NCBI GenBank assembly: GCA_002406015.1
Contig: DHMX01000004.1
Coordinates: forward strand, 50,754-114,753
Direction of reading: 5' to 3'
DNA length: 64,000 nt
Source: Lachnospiraceae bacterium UBA4631
GTDB lineage: Bacteria > Bacillota > Clostridia > Lachnospirales > Lachnospiraceae
The notes beneath the pieces were generated by a model. That model did not search any database. It was not told the DNA's origin and was given only the letters and a program-made list of their open reading frames with translations. Position 1 is the first letter of the stretch, and every line of letters begins with the position of its first letter. A program made the translations under genes and the position numbers. Below are positions 50,697 through 60,068 of the stretch, piece by piece.

Positions 50697-53057
50697 CTAA
50701 TTGGAGGACATTGCCTGTTCTGCCTCCTCTAAATTCCGGTATCCGTATAATAAAACTGTTTGATTCATAATTGCAATTGCAAGATTTTTATGCTCCCCTG
50801 CATACTGTGCAACCAATCTTCCGTACATAACCAGCATGGTATCCGAATAGGTCAACAGCTCTCCTCGCAAATAAGTCTCATAGGAGGTATCCCATGCGGT
50901 GTCCTCCCCGGTATGAATGACCCTGGCATTGCCTGCCAGTTTCGGATAATTCCGGCTAAATTCCTCCATCCATTCTACCTGAATCCGTACGATTTCTTCT
51001 ACAATTTTTCTTTTTTCTTCCGTAACCTTTGGTAACTGCGGTTCTAGTTCCGCATATTTTTCCGGAGCGGTTGATGCCATCATACGCCCATATTTTTCCG
51101 TTATCATATTCCATCCGTCTGCTAACGTACCGTAAAAATCCTTCAGGTATTGTATCAGCATATCCTTTGTCCATGTACGATACTGACTGACCCGCATAAT
51201 ACGGAATGTATACCAGTCATCCTGACAGCCTGCTCTGCCGCCTTCGTTCTTCACCTTATCAAATGCCTGAAACTCAATTTGGGCAATCTGCTCTGCTAAT
51301 TCCTCTACCGTACTGTCTTCCCATTTACTGCGTGCTGCCAGCTCGGAGCCATACGGTTCCATAAAAAGAATATCTCCTCTGCAATGCGGATATACCAGCC
51401 CCTGATTCAGCATTTCCTGTAATAGTTCCCCTGCAATCTGTTCTAACAATGCCCGATTCTGTTCAACCTCTTTTATCCCTGTCTGTACCAACTGCACACA
51501 TACTTCACCTACATTTTTGCAGAGTTTCACTTCTTTTAAACCATGCCACAGCCATTTATCATGCGGACAATACCGCCGATTCAGCAAATATACCATATGC
51601 AAGGCAGCTTCCATTGCCCGCTCCCGCATAAGCCCTGCCGCAACCCAATCCTGCCGCTTTGCCATTCTCTCATAATTATATTGTCCGTATTGTCCAAACA
51701 AGGCTACATATTGAGCCATTTTCAATAACCGGACAGACTCCGGATAGTATTCCAGATATTGCTCCCGGATTCTGCTAAATTCTCCCAAATCATCCCGAAA
51801 TACAACTCCGTTGGTAGCTGCCGCTATCCGTTCCTCTGAAAGCTGCAGCCATTCTTCCTTGGTCTTAGGTGCTTCTTGCCGTCCGGTCAGCCCTTGATAA
51901 AATTCATGTATAGTTCCTACCCCAAACCGTCCCTGTGCATGTATGGTCCAGTTTTTATTTTCATTTTCTGTGATTGCTTCATATTCTGCCTGTAAGGCTT
52001 CTCCGATTTGTTCATAATCCTCGTCTGTCAGCCACATGCAAAATCCCACACCAAAATCATGGTCTTCCGATATTGCATCATCAAATCCAAAACGTTCAGA
52101 GCCTTCTCCTACAATTCCAACCGCAATCCGATTCTCGTATGCCGGAAATTTGTCGTGAATCATATCTGCTCCCCGCTCACGATAAAAGCGTTCACCTTGC
52201 GTCAAGCCGGATTCTCTAACTGCCTGCTTCCTATCCTTTGTTATAGTTCCATCCTTCTCTGCCTGCTCTCTTGCCTGCTTTACCTGCTTTAGATTATTTG
52301 CGACTCTCTGATATGCATCCGTTTTTCCTACATAAGACTCAATCATCTGCAATGCCTGCGAATAATAATCCTCTGCTGCTTCAAACTGTTTTTTCAAATA
52401 GCAGGCTTCCCCCATTGCAGCTAACGCTGCCGCCATATGTGTATCCGTTATGTTCATGGATTGAAATAAGGTAATTGCTTCTTTTAAATGCTCCTCTGCC
52501 TGTTCCTGTCGTTTCTCCTGTAATTCACTGCTTCCCAGATTCGCTAACGTAATGGCGGTCTGAAATTCCTTTCCCGGCATCTGCCTTACAATTACAAGTG
52601 CCTGTTCCAAGCATCGGATTGCCATATCATACTGTTCCATTTCCTGATACAGTAAGGCTACATTGTTATATAATTCTGCATATCGAAAGTCTACCTGCGG
52701 AACCTGTCCCTCATAAATTGCAAATACCTGATTATAGTCCTTCATAGCTTCTTCTAATTCACCGGCAGCCCGTAATGCATTTGCAGAGTTCAACAGTGTT
52801 GTCGCATACGGAATGGAATCTGCCAGCCCCGCCTGCTCCATAATCTCCAGCACTTCCCGAATACAAGCCTTTGCTTTTTCGTATTGACTGGTCTCCCGGT
52901 AAAATCCCATTGCCTCATTTAATATTGTGATTTTTGCACTCATATCGCGGTCATGCTCCGCCCATGCAAGTGCCTTATGAAAATATGGTTCTACCTGATT
53001 TATCGCACCCTTTTCAAACAATTTATCCAAGCCGTTTAAGAATTGTTGTATGTTCAT
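50697..53057 (-). CDS. TPR protein with DUF4037 nucleotidyltransferase-like domain
   Basis: 786 residues from the ATG at 53057 (MNIQQFLNGLDKL), which has GGAGG 8 bases upstream; the frame is open to 53072. Residues about 1-270 form six to seven tetratricopeptide repeats. The C-terminal part has the nucleotidyltransferase-like motif GEGSERFGFDDAISEDHDFG followed by a long helical region typical of DUF4037. The G-S and D-x-D positions of the fold are kept, so it may transfer a nucleotide to a substrate held by the TPR domain; the substrate is unknown. Confidence 0.88.
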   Translation of the reverse strand: MNIQQFLNGLDKLFEKGAINQVEPYFHKALAWAEHDRDMSAKITILNEAMGFYRETSQYEKAKACIREVLEIMEQAGLADSIPYATTLLNSANALRAAGELEEAMKDYNQVFAIYEGQVPQVDFRYAELYNNVALLYQEMEQYDMAIRCLEQALVIVRQMPGKEFQTAITLANLGSSELQEKRQEQAEEHLKEAITLFQSMNITDTHMAAALAAMGEACYLKKQFEAAEDYYSQALQMIESYVGKTDAYQRVANNLKQVKQAREQAEKDGTITKDRKQAVRESGLTQGERFYRERGADMIHDKFPAYENRIAVGIVGEGSERFGFDDAISEDHDFGVGFCMWLTDEDYEQIGEALQAEYEAITENENKNWTIHAQGRFGVGTIHEFYQGLTGRQEAPKTKEEWLQLSEERIAAATNGVVFRDDLGEFSRIREQYLEYYPESVRLLKMAQYVALFGQYGQYNYERMAKRQDWVAAGLMRERAMEAALHMVYLLNRRYCPHDKWLWHGLKEVKLCKNVGEVCVQLVQTGIKEVEQNRALLEQIAGELLQEMLNQGLVYPHCRGDILFMEPYGSELAARSKWEDSTVEELAEQIAQIEFQAFDKVKNEGGRAGCQDDWYTFRIMRVSQYRTWTKDMLIQYLKDFYGTLADGWNMITEKYGRMMASTAPEKYAELEPQLPKVTEEKRKIVEEIVRIQVEWMEEFSRNYPKLAGNARVIHTGEDTAWDTSYETYLRGELLTYSDTMLVMYGRLVAQYAGEHKNLAIAIMNQTVLLYGYRNLEEAEQAMSSN

Positions 53058-53072
53058 CCGGAGGACCTCCAT

Positions 53073-53416
53073 TCCGTCCTATATTTGTTGTCTTACTGTT
53101 ATGTATCATACCACAATCTACTATGCTTTTAAAAGCAAAAACAACGGAACCCACTATCAGAATTCCATTGCTCTCGTTTTCCGCTTCTTATTATATATTA
53201 TAAAACTCCCACTGTTATCATACGTTGATAGAATCCCATTTCACTTTGTTATGATAACCACGCTCAGTTATCGATTATATCGAATCCTTTCGGAAAGTTC
53301 AATTCTTTGGCATCAAATGCAACAAATCTGGCATCATCTTTGCTTTTTTCCTTTTTCTTTTTTTGTTTCTTTGCTATAATGAATATGGTAATGTCAAGAA
53401 ATAAAGGAGACTGTTT
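53073..53416. other. Non-coding divergent region
   Basis: It holds an extended -10 (TGGTATGAT, 53105-53113, minus strand) for the TPR gene, a TATAAT (53375-53380, plus strand) for the regulator gene, and perfect 8-base arms GTTATCAT/ATGATAAC (53214-53221 and 53251-53258) separated by 29 bases. A minus-strand frame at the right end has no convincing start. Nothing else is seen. Confidence 0.55.
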
Positions 53417-54136
53417 ATGAAGATTGCTATTATAGATGATTTGCCAACCGACCAGAATACGTTGCTTGCTGTTCTTCCCTCCTGTTTTCAAGAGCTTGGT
53501 TTTTCTATTACCAAGCTAGACATTTTCTCCAGCGGAGAAGCTCTTTTGGAAACCTTTCAAGCTGGTTCCTATGACATTTTATTTATGGATATTTATATGA
53601 GCGGAATCACCGGCATTGAGACAGCTCAAAGGATTCGTGAGCTTGATACCTACGTCAAAATTGTTTTTATCAGTACCAGCAATGAATTTGCCGCGGAAAG
53701 CTATGCGGTTCATGCTGATTTCTATTTACTGAAACCATATTCCCGCGAACAGATTCTCAAGATGCTTTCTTCTATCCATTTAAGTCTGTATGAACAAAAC
53801 CGGATTCTGGTGCTGGAGGACGGGCAAAAGCTTCTTTTGCATTCTATCTTATATACTTCCTACCATGGTCACTACGAAACCATTTATTTACAAAACGGCA
53901 CTTCCATTCGACTTCGCACCAGCCATACCAGCTTTTGTGAGGTACTTGCTCCGTTTTCATTTTTCATTTCCTGCAATAAAGGAATGCTTGTAAATCTGGA
54001 AAAGGTAGAACAATTAACTCCGGATTGCTTCATTCTGACTAATCAGGACCGCATTCCTATCAGCAGAAGAAGATACCCGGAGATTCAAAAGGCTTATGCC
54101 GATTATTTAATTGCTATAACCCGAAGACCCGATTAA
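53417..54136 (+). CDS. LytTR family response regulator
   Basis: 239 residues. The receiver domain (1-125) has Asp7/Asp8, phosphorylated Asp58 (FMDIYM), and Lys106 (LLKPYS). The C-terminal LytTR DNA-binding domain (about 135-235) reads ILYTSYHGHYETIYLQNG... and FFISCNKGMLVNLEKVEQL. Regulators of this type often control bacteriocin, quorum or surface genes. No histidine kinase gene is adjacent, so it is an orphan here. An AAAGGAG site precedes the ATG. Confidence 0.93.
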   Translation: MKIAIIDDLPTDQNTLLAVLPSCFQELGFSITKLDIFSSGEALLETFQAGSYDILFMDIYMSGITGIETAQRIRELDTYVKIVFISTSNEFAAESYAVHADFYLLKPYSREQILKMLSSIHLSLYEQNRILVLEDGQKLLLHSILYTSYHGHYETIYLQNGTSIRLRTSHTSFCEVLAPFSFFISCNKGMLVNLEKVEQLTPDCFILTNQDRIPISRRRYPEIQKAYADYLIAITRRPD

Positions 54137-54168
54137 ATTCTATCCGGTTCGGATTTATATTCTATACA

Positions 54169-56340
54169 CTATTCTGTATAGTAGTATACCGTATCACCCT
54201 CAACATCGAACTGTACAAAATCTGTTACATAATAATCTCCATATACATCATCAATGCTGAAGCCATAATAATATTCTCCATCCATCAGATACTGGAAGGA
54301 TATATCGGAATTTCCGTCATAGCTGTATTCTGCCCCATAATAATAGTATTCTTCATCACTATCAACTGCTGTCGCATAATACATTGGTGTAATCACATCA
54401 CCAACCTCTAATTCCTCCAGTTCTCTGCCGGCCATACCGTTATCGTCAATACCCGACCAGATTCCGTCAATTGTAACGGTTCCGTTTGTATAATCGTGTG
54501 TAATTCTCAAATTCGTTTCCTCACCATTTAAAAGAACCGGAGAGGTATACACATCATAGCCGTCATTTTCAGATACGATATAGACTGCCAGATTCTGTCC
54601 GTTCGGTAAAGAATACCATGAACCGTCAAAATTATCTGAAAACTCTCCGGTTTCCCAATCCATATAAATGTAGCTGCTGACACCCAATTCAATTAAGTCT
54701 GCACCATCTTCGGAAAGCATATAGACATTTGCCTGCACACTTGCAGTATTGTATAAAGCATCCTGCGTTAATACAAATCCATAAGAACCATTTTCATCAA
54801 TATAAGGTGCTGTTTCAAATTCAATTAATGAACTTTCTCCGGTCTGTTCATAGGAATCATAATAGGACCAATAATCAGAATCCGTTGTATCCTCTTCATA
54901 ATAGCCATTGTCATCACTAAACAGATAGTCAAAGATTCCCCAAAAATCCAGCATTCCGCTATTATCATAATCAGAGGTATCTCCCATATTAACAGCTCCA
55001 TATGCTGCCCGGTCTACAAAGGACAGGTAATACGGACTGACCGCTATTTGTCCAAACATCTCTAATTCATTGGAGCCCTGAATCTGTAATGGGTAGTATG
55101 TAGACAAACCACAGGCATATTCATGATAGGCACCGTTTCTTTTATAGATTACTGCCTGATTAATACTGTCCAATACCTGCTCTGCACCATCGACATAAGC
55201 CGAACCGGCATCTACAACACCGGCTAAGTCCACCATGTTCGTATAGCCCTCTGACTTATTGTTGCCACCGTAGTTATCTGCATTCATGGCATTTCGAACC
55301 ACCTCAGAGAATATCTCTGTATCCTCTGTCACCTGATAAAGATTCTGTGAATAGGTATGGAAGCTCTCTAATAAGCTGTCTATCTGTGCCAAATCAACAA
55401 TCGAAAAGGTTGCGGAATCACCTTCTCCTATCTCATCACAGCAGTCATAAAAGCTATCTGCTACCTTCTCTCCCAATTCTGCACCGGTTGCTGTTGGATT
55501 TTCTCCCAGATAATCACCGATTGCCTGATAATCCCAGCCGTAGCCCGGCTCTAACTCCTCCGAACCGTACATATAATCTGCATAAGAGGCCAGCACATTT
55601 GCACATTCAATACTTCCCATCAGACAAGCATCAAAGCCTATAAATTCAAAATTATCGGTCATGGAATCATATACACTTAATAATGCCGCATCCAATTCTC
55701 TCAGGGAAAGGCTGTCTGAATCATTTAATTCATCAAAGCACACTCCGGATATACTGCCACCGCCATGATTCCATAAAACTAAGCCCATGTGTGCTGCCGG
55801 ATAATTGCCAACACCCCAGTTCAAAAAATCTGCCAAGGTATTGCTGTCACCCATATTACTTAAGCCCTGTTCATCCGCTAATGTAATTTCTCCTTGTGAA
55901 ATTACAAATCTCTGAATCGCATTGGAATCCACGAAATCATTATCCCAGCCGTCGGTGCCTCCTGTCTGCACAACGAAGCGGACATTTTCACCGGTAGAAG
56001 CATTTAACATTTCCTGCATATCCATGGTTGCCATACCGTTACCGCTTTCCAAATCGGTTCCACACAGGTAGACAAATATCGTCCATGTTCCTTCTTCTCC
56101 CATTGGTACAATCGTTTCTCTTACCGGACGTTCAATCTGTAAGGTATCATCCTCTGCAATCCGCATGGTAACACTGCTTCTGGACGGCAGACCTGCACCC
56201 TGCTCTGTACTGCTGTTATCATCATAGTCCTCATATTCATCAAAGCTGCCACATCCCGTAAAGGTTCCTAACATTGCCAGAATGGCGGCTGCACACAAGC
56301 CATATCGGACAAGCTTCTTAGCACTTTTTTGTCTTTTCAT
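54169..56340 (-). CDS. Clostripain-like (C11) cysteine protease lipoprotein
   Basis: 723 residues from the ATG at 56340, chosen because AAGGAG lies 7 bases upstream. A lipoprotein signal peptide ends in FTGC (Cys30). The C11 catalytic His is in LWNHGGG and Cys in FDACLMG. The long C-terminal part is acidic and Tyr-rich (YYEEDTTDSDYWSYYDSY) with beta-strand repeats. Clostripain-family proteases cut after Arg or Lys. It should be anchored at the cell surface and is convergent with the LytTR gene. Confidence 0.9.
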   Translation of the reverse strand: MKRQKSAKKLVRYGLCAAAILAMLGTFTGCGSFDEYEDYDDNSSTEQGAGLPSRSSVTMRIAEDDTLQIERPVRETIVPMGEEGTWTIFVYLCGTDLESGNGMATMDMQEMLNASTGENVRFVVQTGGTDGWDNDFVDSNAIQRFVISQGEITLADEQGLSNMGDSNTLADFLNWGVGNYPAAHMGLVLWNHGGGSISGVCFDELNDSDSLSLRELDAALLSVYDSMTDNFEFIGFDACLMGSIECANVLASYADYMYGSEELEPGYGWDYQAIGDYLGENPTATGAELGEKVADSFYDCCDEIGEGDSATFSIVDLAQIDSLLESFHTYSQNLYQVTEDTEIFSEVVRNAMNADNYGGNNKSEGYTNMVDLAGVVDAGSAYVDGAEQVLDSINQAVIYKRNGAYHEYACGLSTYYPLQIQGSNELEMFGQIAVSPYYLSFVDRAAYGAVNMGDTSDYDNSGMLDFWGIFDYLFSDDNGYYEEDTTDSDYWSYYDSYEQTGESSLIEFETAPYIDENGSYGFVLTQDALYNTASVQANVYMLSEDGADLIELGVSSYIYMDWETGEFSDNFDGSWYSLPNGQNLAVYIVSENDGYDVYTSPVLLNGEETNLRITHDYTNGTVTIDGIWSGIDDNGMAGRELEELEVGDVITPMYYATAVDSDEEYYYYGAEYSYDGNSDISFQYLMDGEYYYGFSIDDVYGDYYVTDFVQFDVEGDTVYYYTE

Positions 56341-56405
56341 ACACATACTCCTTTTCCATCTCTAACAAACTGATTTTTGTCTCATACTGATTATCAAACT
56401 GTAAT

Positions 56406-56434
56406 ACTATATCAGTTTTTGCTTCTGTTCTCAA
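56406..56434 (-). promoter_or_regulatory. Promoter of the clostripain-like gene
   Basis: TTGAGA (56429-56434), 17-base spacer, TATAGT (56406-56411) on the minus strand. Confidence 0.55.
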
Positions 56435-56476
56435 GACTTTGGCTACAAATGTCCTGTTTTTGGCTTGATGTTTTTA

Positions 56477-57289
56477 TTATTCTATCTGGCATTTTTCAAA
56501 GACCAGAATTTTCTGTGTCATCTTTTTAATCATCGGAAGCCAGCCAAACGGTTTCAGTATCGGAATAATCTTTGTCATTCCCCGCGTAATATTGTCATCC
56601 TTTATTTTTCGGAAGCCTTTTGCCACATCTCCGAGGTCATCAAAGTTATCTGCTCCAAACACAAACTTTGCCCCTGTTTTCTGAATGGATTCTTCTATGT
56701 CTTCTTTATTTACCCATTTTTTTGCCAGACATTCTAACATTACCGTTGCATTATCAAAATTATCTCTGATAATTCCCAGCATCGTTGCATTTTCCTCCGG
56801 TGTAAGATACATAGAAAGTCCTTCTATTATGAACAGCATTTTGCCTCGCACTTCTATCTTATCCGCCCATGCAGAATCAAGTACGGAAATTCCAATCGTT
56901 GACACTCTGCCGGATTCGTTATAGATTTGATCCCGTATTGCTATCGTTTCAGGCAAATCCAGATTATACCATGTCAATTTTCCGTTATCCATTCTGTAAA
57001 ACCTGGTATCCAGTCCGCAGGCAATATTCACTACCGTACAATCCGGGTATTTATCAATAAATTCCTTTACTAGTTCGTCAAAGACAAGTGTTCTGGCAAT
57101 TACACCGTTACTCATAGTTGAATCACTATCTGCCCGCGAAAAATCATAGTCAATTTTGTCTACCAGCTCCACAGCCTTGGCATCATAAAACTTATGCCCT
57201 TTGGCTTTTGAATATTTTGCTCTTGCATAAAAGCTTTGCAGCATGGTCTCTGCCGTTCCGTTTATCTCTACTTTAATCTTCTCGCTCAT
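56477..57289 (-). CDS. Class I methyltransferase, leucine carboxyl methyltransferase (LCMT) family
   Basis: 270 residues with SAM-binding VNIACGLDTRFYRMD, acidic YNLDLPE, and the LFIIEGLSMYLT strand. The LCMT (PPM1) family in bacteria includes O-methyltransferases acting on small metabolites. Substrate unknown. It lies behind the gal operon terminator and has an inverted repeat in its upstream region. Confidence 0.87.
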   Translation of the reverse strand: MSEKIKVEINGTAETMLQSFYARAKYSKAKGHKFYDAKAVELVDKIDYDFSRADSDSTMSNGVIARTLVFDELVKEFIDKYPDCTVVNIACGLDTRFYRMDNGKLTWYNLDLPETIAIRDQIYNESGRVSTIGISVLDSAWADKIEVRGKMLFIIEGLSMYLTPEENATMLGIIRDNFDNATVMLECLAKKWVNKEDIEESIQKTGAKFVFGADNFDDLGDVAKGFRKIKDDNITRGMTKIIPILKPFGWLPMIKKMTQKILVFEKCQIE

Positions 57290-57362
57290 TTCTAAATGTC
57301 CTCCTTGTGATTGCTTCTTCTTATTTTATGTTATAGCATTCTGGTTAAGAATTTTATTTTGT

Positions 57363-57382
57363 TGGTTAGTAAATGCTAACCA
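57363..57382. promoter_or_regulatory. Palindrome upstream of the methyltransferase gene
   Basis: Perfect arms TGGTTAG/CTAACCA (7 bases) around a 6-base spacer TAAATG, followed by further TTAG-like half-sites to 57396. It is a candidate repressor site for the gene starting at 57289. Confidence 0.45.
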
Positions 57383-57447
57383 GTGTTAGTTTAGCATATT
57401 ATCAAGAAAAGATAAACGGGAAATTATCATATAAAACTTATCCATAT

Positions 57448-57480
57448 AAAAAACTGCCAACATTTTTGTTGACAGTTTTT
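57448..57480. terminator. Terminator of the gal operon
   Basis: Stem AAAAACTG-CAACA with its complement (one mismatch), loop of four T, U/A tracts on both sides. It lies 50 bp after galT and works on the minus strand; it could also act on the plus strand. Confidence 0.75.
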
Positions 57481-57529
57481 CTCTGGTATACGTTCAAATT
57501 TCGTTAATCAGAACGAATTAATCCAACTA

Positions 57530-59020
57530 TTATAAAATATCTAAAAACCGCTGAAATGCACTTCTTCCATCCGGAGTCCTTTTATATACGCTGGCACATT
57601 CCAAAACCTTTGAAAACACAATTCCAATTTCCTTTTGTACAATTTCATGAATATTTTCAGGTGTAATAACATACTTCGGAATCCAACCTTCTGCCCAATC
57701 TGCATGCGATGCCATAGCTTCATTCGCACGTAAATCTCCTTTTGATAAAATGGCTCGCTCCAATTCTGACATTTCCTGTTTTAATCGCGATGGAAGAACT
57801 GCTAATCCCATTACTTCAATCAATCCAATATTTTCCCGCTTGATATGATGATACTCTGCATGAGGATGATAAAGTCCCATTGGATATTCCTTAGTTGTAA
57901 TATTATTTCGTAACACTAAATCCATTTCAAATAAGTCTTTATTCATTCTTGCAATCGGAGTAATTGTATTATGTGGCATTCCATCCGTTTCGTGATATAT
58001 ATATGCATCTGCATCCGTATAGTTTTTCCATATAGACAGAATATGAGCTGACGCATCTACAATTCTATTTATATCTCTACCCTGCAATCGAATCACAGCC
58101 ATTGGCCATTTTATGATTCCCGCATGTACATCCGGATAATCCTTTAATACAAACTCTTTTTCATAGGATGCCCTTGCCATAGGGAAATCATAGCCCCCGC
58201 CTTGAAAATGATCATGGCTTAATATGGAGCCTCCTACTATCGGAAGGTCTGCATTAGAACCCATAGTATAATGTGGAAATTGTCGTACAAAATCCAGTAA
58301 TTTTGCAAATACAGCCTTATCAATTTTCATTGGTATATGGTTTTCATTGAAAACAATACTATGTTCATTGTAATACACATATGGTGAATATTGAAAATAG
58401 TAGGTTTCACCACACAATGTAATCGGTATAACCCGATGATTCTGTCTTGCCGGATGCGAAAAATGACCGGCATAGCCTTCATTTTCCTTGCATAACAGAC
58501 ACTTTGGATATTCTGTCTTTTTACTTGCTCCTGCTTTTGCAATATCTCTCGGATCTTTTTCCGGCTTTGATAAATTAATTGTAATATCCATTACCCCAAA
58601 CTCTGTATTGACGGTCCATTTCTCGTCTTTTTCAATTCGGTCCTTGCGGATATAGTTTGTCACCTGACTAAATCTATAGTAATAATCTGTAGCCTCTTTG
58701 GGTGATATTGCATATTTATCCATAAATGTTTTTCTTACAACAGACGGTAATGGTGTTAGCAATCCCATAACCTTTGTGTCAAATAAATCCCTGTTAATTG
58801 CAGTGTCTTCTTCCAATATTCCATTGGCATGTGCATATGCTATTATGTCTCCTAATATCAAATGCAGGGCTCGTGGCATTCCATTCTTCTCCGGCTGACG
58901 ATACTCATTGCATTTTAATAATTCCAACAAAGCATTTGTTACATAGATTTTATCAGCAGAATCCACCAAGCCACTTTGTATTCCATATGTCACCAATTCG
59001 CAAATCAACTCGTCAATCAT
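57530..59020 (-). CDS. galT: UTP/UDP-glucose-hexose-1-phosphate uridylyltransferase, class II GalT
   Basis: 496 residues from the ATG at 59020 (MIDELICEL), with GGGAG 8 bases upstream; a frame start at 59038 abuts the galE stop. It is the Firmicutes-type GalT (PF01087-like N and C domains, LLCKENEGYAGHFSHPARQNHRV, SHDHFQGGGYDFP, YHPHAEYHHI). It exchanges UMP between UDP-glucose and galactose-1-phosphate in the Leloir pathway. It is the last gene of the operon. Confidence 0.95.
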   Translation of the reverse strand: MIDELICELVTYGIQSGLVDSADKIYVTNALLELLKCNEYRQPEKNGMPRALHLILGDIIAYAHANGILEEDTAINRDLFDTKVMGLLTPLPSVVRKTFMDKYAISPKEATDYYYRFSQVTNYIRKDRIEKDEKWTVNTEFGVMDITINLSKPEKDPRDIAKAGASKKTEYPKCLLCKENEGYAGHFSHPARQNHRVIPITLCGETYYFQYSPYVYYNEHSIVFNENHIPMKIDKAVFAKLLDFVRQFPHYTMGSNADLPIVGGSILSHDHFQGGGYDFPMARASYEKEFVLKDYPDVHAGIIKWPMAVIRLQGRDINRIVDASAHILSIWKNYTDADAYIYHETDGMPHNTITPIARMNKDLFEMDLVLRNNITTKEYPMGLYHPHAEYHHIKRENIGLIEVMGLAVLPSRLKQEMSELERAILSKGDLRANEAMASHADWAEGWIPKYVITPENIHEIVQKEIGIVFSKVLECASVYKRTPDGRSAFQRFLDIL

Positions 59021-59038
59021 ATAGCATTCTCCCTTCAT

Positions 59039-60034
59039 CTACTGAACGTCATATCCATTTGGATGATTTCTATGCCAATTCCATGCAGTAGAAACAATGG
59101 TCTCCAAATTATCAAATTCCGGTTTCCAGCCAAGTATCTCTTTTGCTTTATCACTTGAAGCAATTAATGTTGACGGATCTCCCGACCGCCTTGGTTCTTC
59201 TTTTGCAGGTATTGGATGTCCGGTTACTTTTCTTGCAGTTTCCAGCACCTCCTTTACCGTAAATCCAACCCCATTTCCCAAATTAAAAATATTACTTTCT
59301 TTACCTTCCTGAAGATATTTCATTGCTAAAATATGTGCTTGTGCAAGATCATTTACATGAATATAATCTCTTACACAGGTTCCGTCTTTTGTGTTATAAT
59401 CATTTCCAAAAATTGAAATGTACTCTCGTTTTCCGTTTGGAACCTGCAAGATTAACGGAATTAAATGCGTTTCAGGATTATGTGCTTCTCCTATTTTTCC
59501 ATTTGGGTGTGCACCACACGCATTAAAATATCGAAGTGAAACATATCGAAGATCATATGCATTGGCTGTCCATTTAAACATCTTTTCCATGGACAGCTTT
59601 GTCTCACCATAACAATTAGTAGGAACGGTTCTGTCTGTTTCGTGAATTGGAATAGTTTCCGGTTCTCCATAGGTTGCCGCTGTAGATGAAAATACAATTT
59701 TCTGAATTCCATGACTTACCATGCTTTCAAGCAAAGTTTCTGTTCCACACAGGTTGTTATTATAGTATTTTAATGGCTTAATCATACTTTCTCCCACCTG
59801 TGAATTAGCAGCAAAATGAATGACTCCATCTATCCTTTCTTTCTTAAATACAGAATCAAGAAAATCACGATTTCGTATATCACCTTCGTAAAATTTAGCC
59901 TCCGGATGAACTGCTGCCCGAAATCCGGTTTCCAGATTATCTATAACTACTACATCGGCACCTGATTCAACCAATTCCCAAACCGTATGCGAGCCAATAT
60001 ATCCGGCTCCGCCTAATACTAATATGCTACCCAT
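59039..60034 (-). CDS. galE: UDP-glucose 4-epimerase
   Basis: 331 residues of the extended short-chain dehydrogenase family. GGAGYIGSH binds NAD; catalytic Ser-Thr (FSSTAATYG) and Tyr-x-x-x-Lys (CYGETK) are intact. It interconverts UDP-galactose and UDP-glucose. AAGGAGG lies 8 bases before the ATG. It lies between galK and galT. Confidence 0.96.
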   Translation of the reverse strand: MGSILVLGGAGYIGSHTVWELVESGADVVVIDNLETGFRAAVHPEAKFYEGDIRNRDFLDSVFKKERIDGVIHFAANSQVGESMIKPLKYYNNNLCGTETLLESMVSHGIQKIVFSSTAATYGEPETIPIHETDRTVPTNCYGETKLSMEKMFKWTANAYDLRYVSLRYFNACGAHPNGKIGEAHNPETHLIPLILQVPNGKREYISIFGNDYNTKDGTCVRDYIHVNDLAQAHILAMKYLQEGKESNIFNLGNGVGFTVKEVLETARKVTGHPIPAKEEPRRSGDPSTLIASSDKAKEILGWKPEFDNLETIVSTAWNWHRNHPNGYDVQ

Positions 60035-60068
60035 ATTTTATACCTCCTTTTTATCCATATTTTCAGTT

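Noticed and set aside
53264..53491. A 75-codon minus-strand frame whose end looks protein-like (ARFVAFDAKELNFPKGFD)
   Set aside because: Its only ATG lies inside the LytTR gene on the other strand, it has no ribosome site, and the promoter of that gene overlaps it. It could be a decayed gene tail but this cannot be supported.
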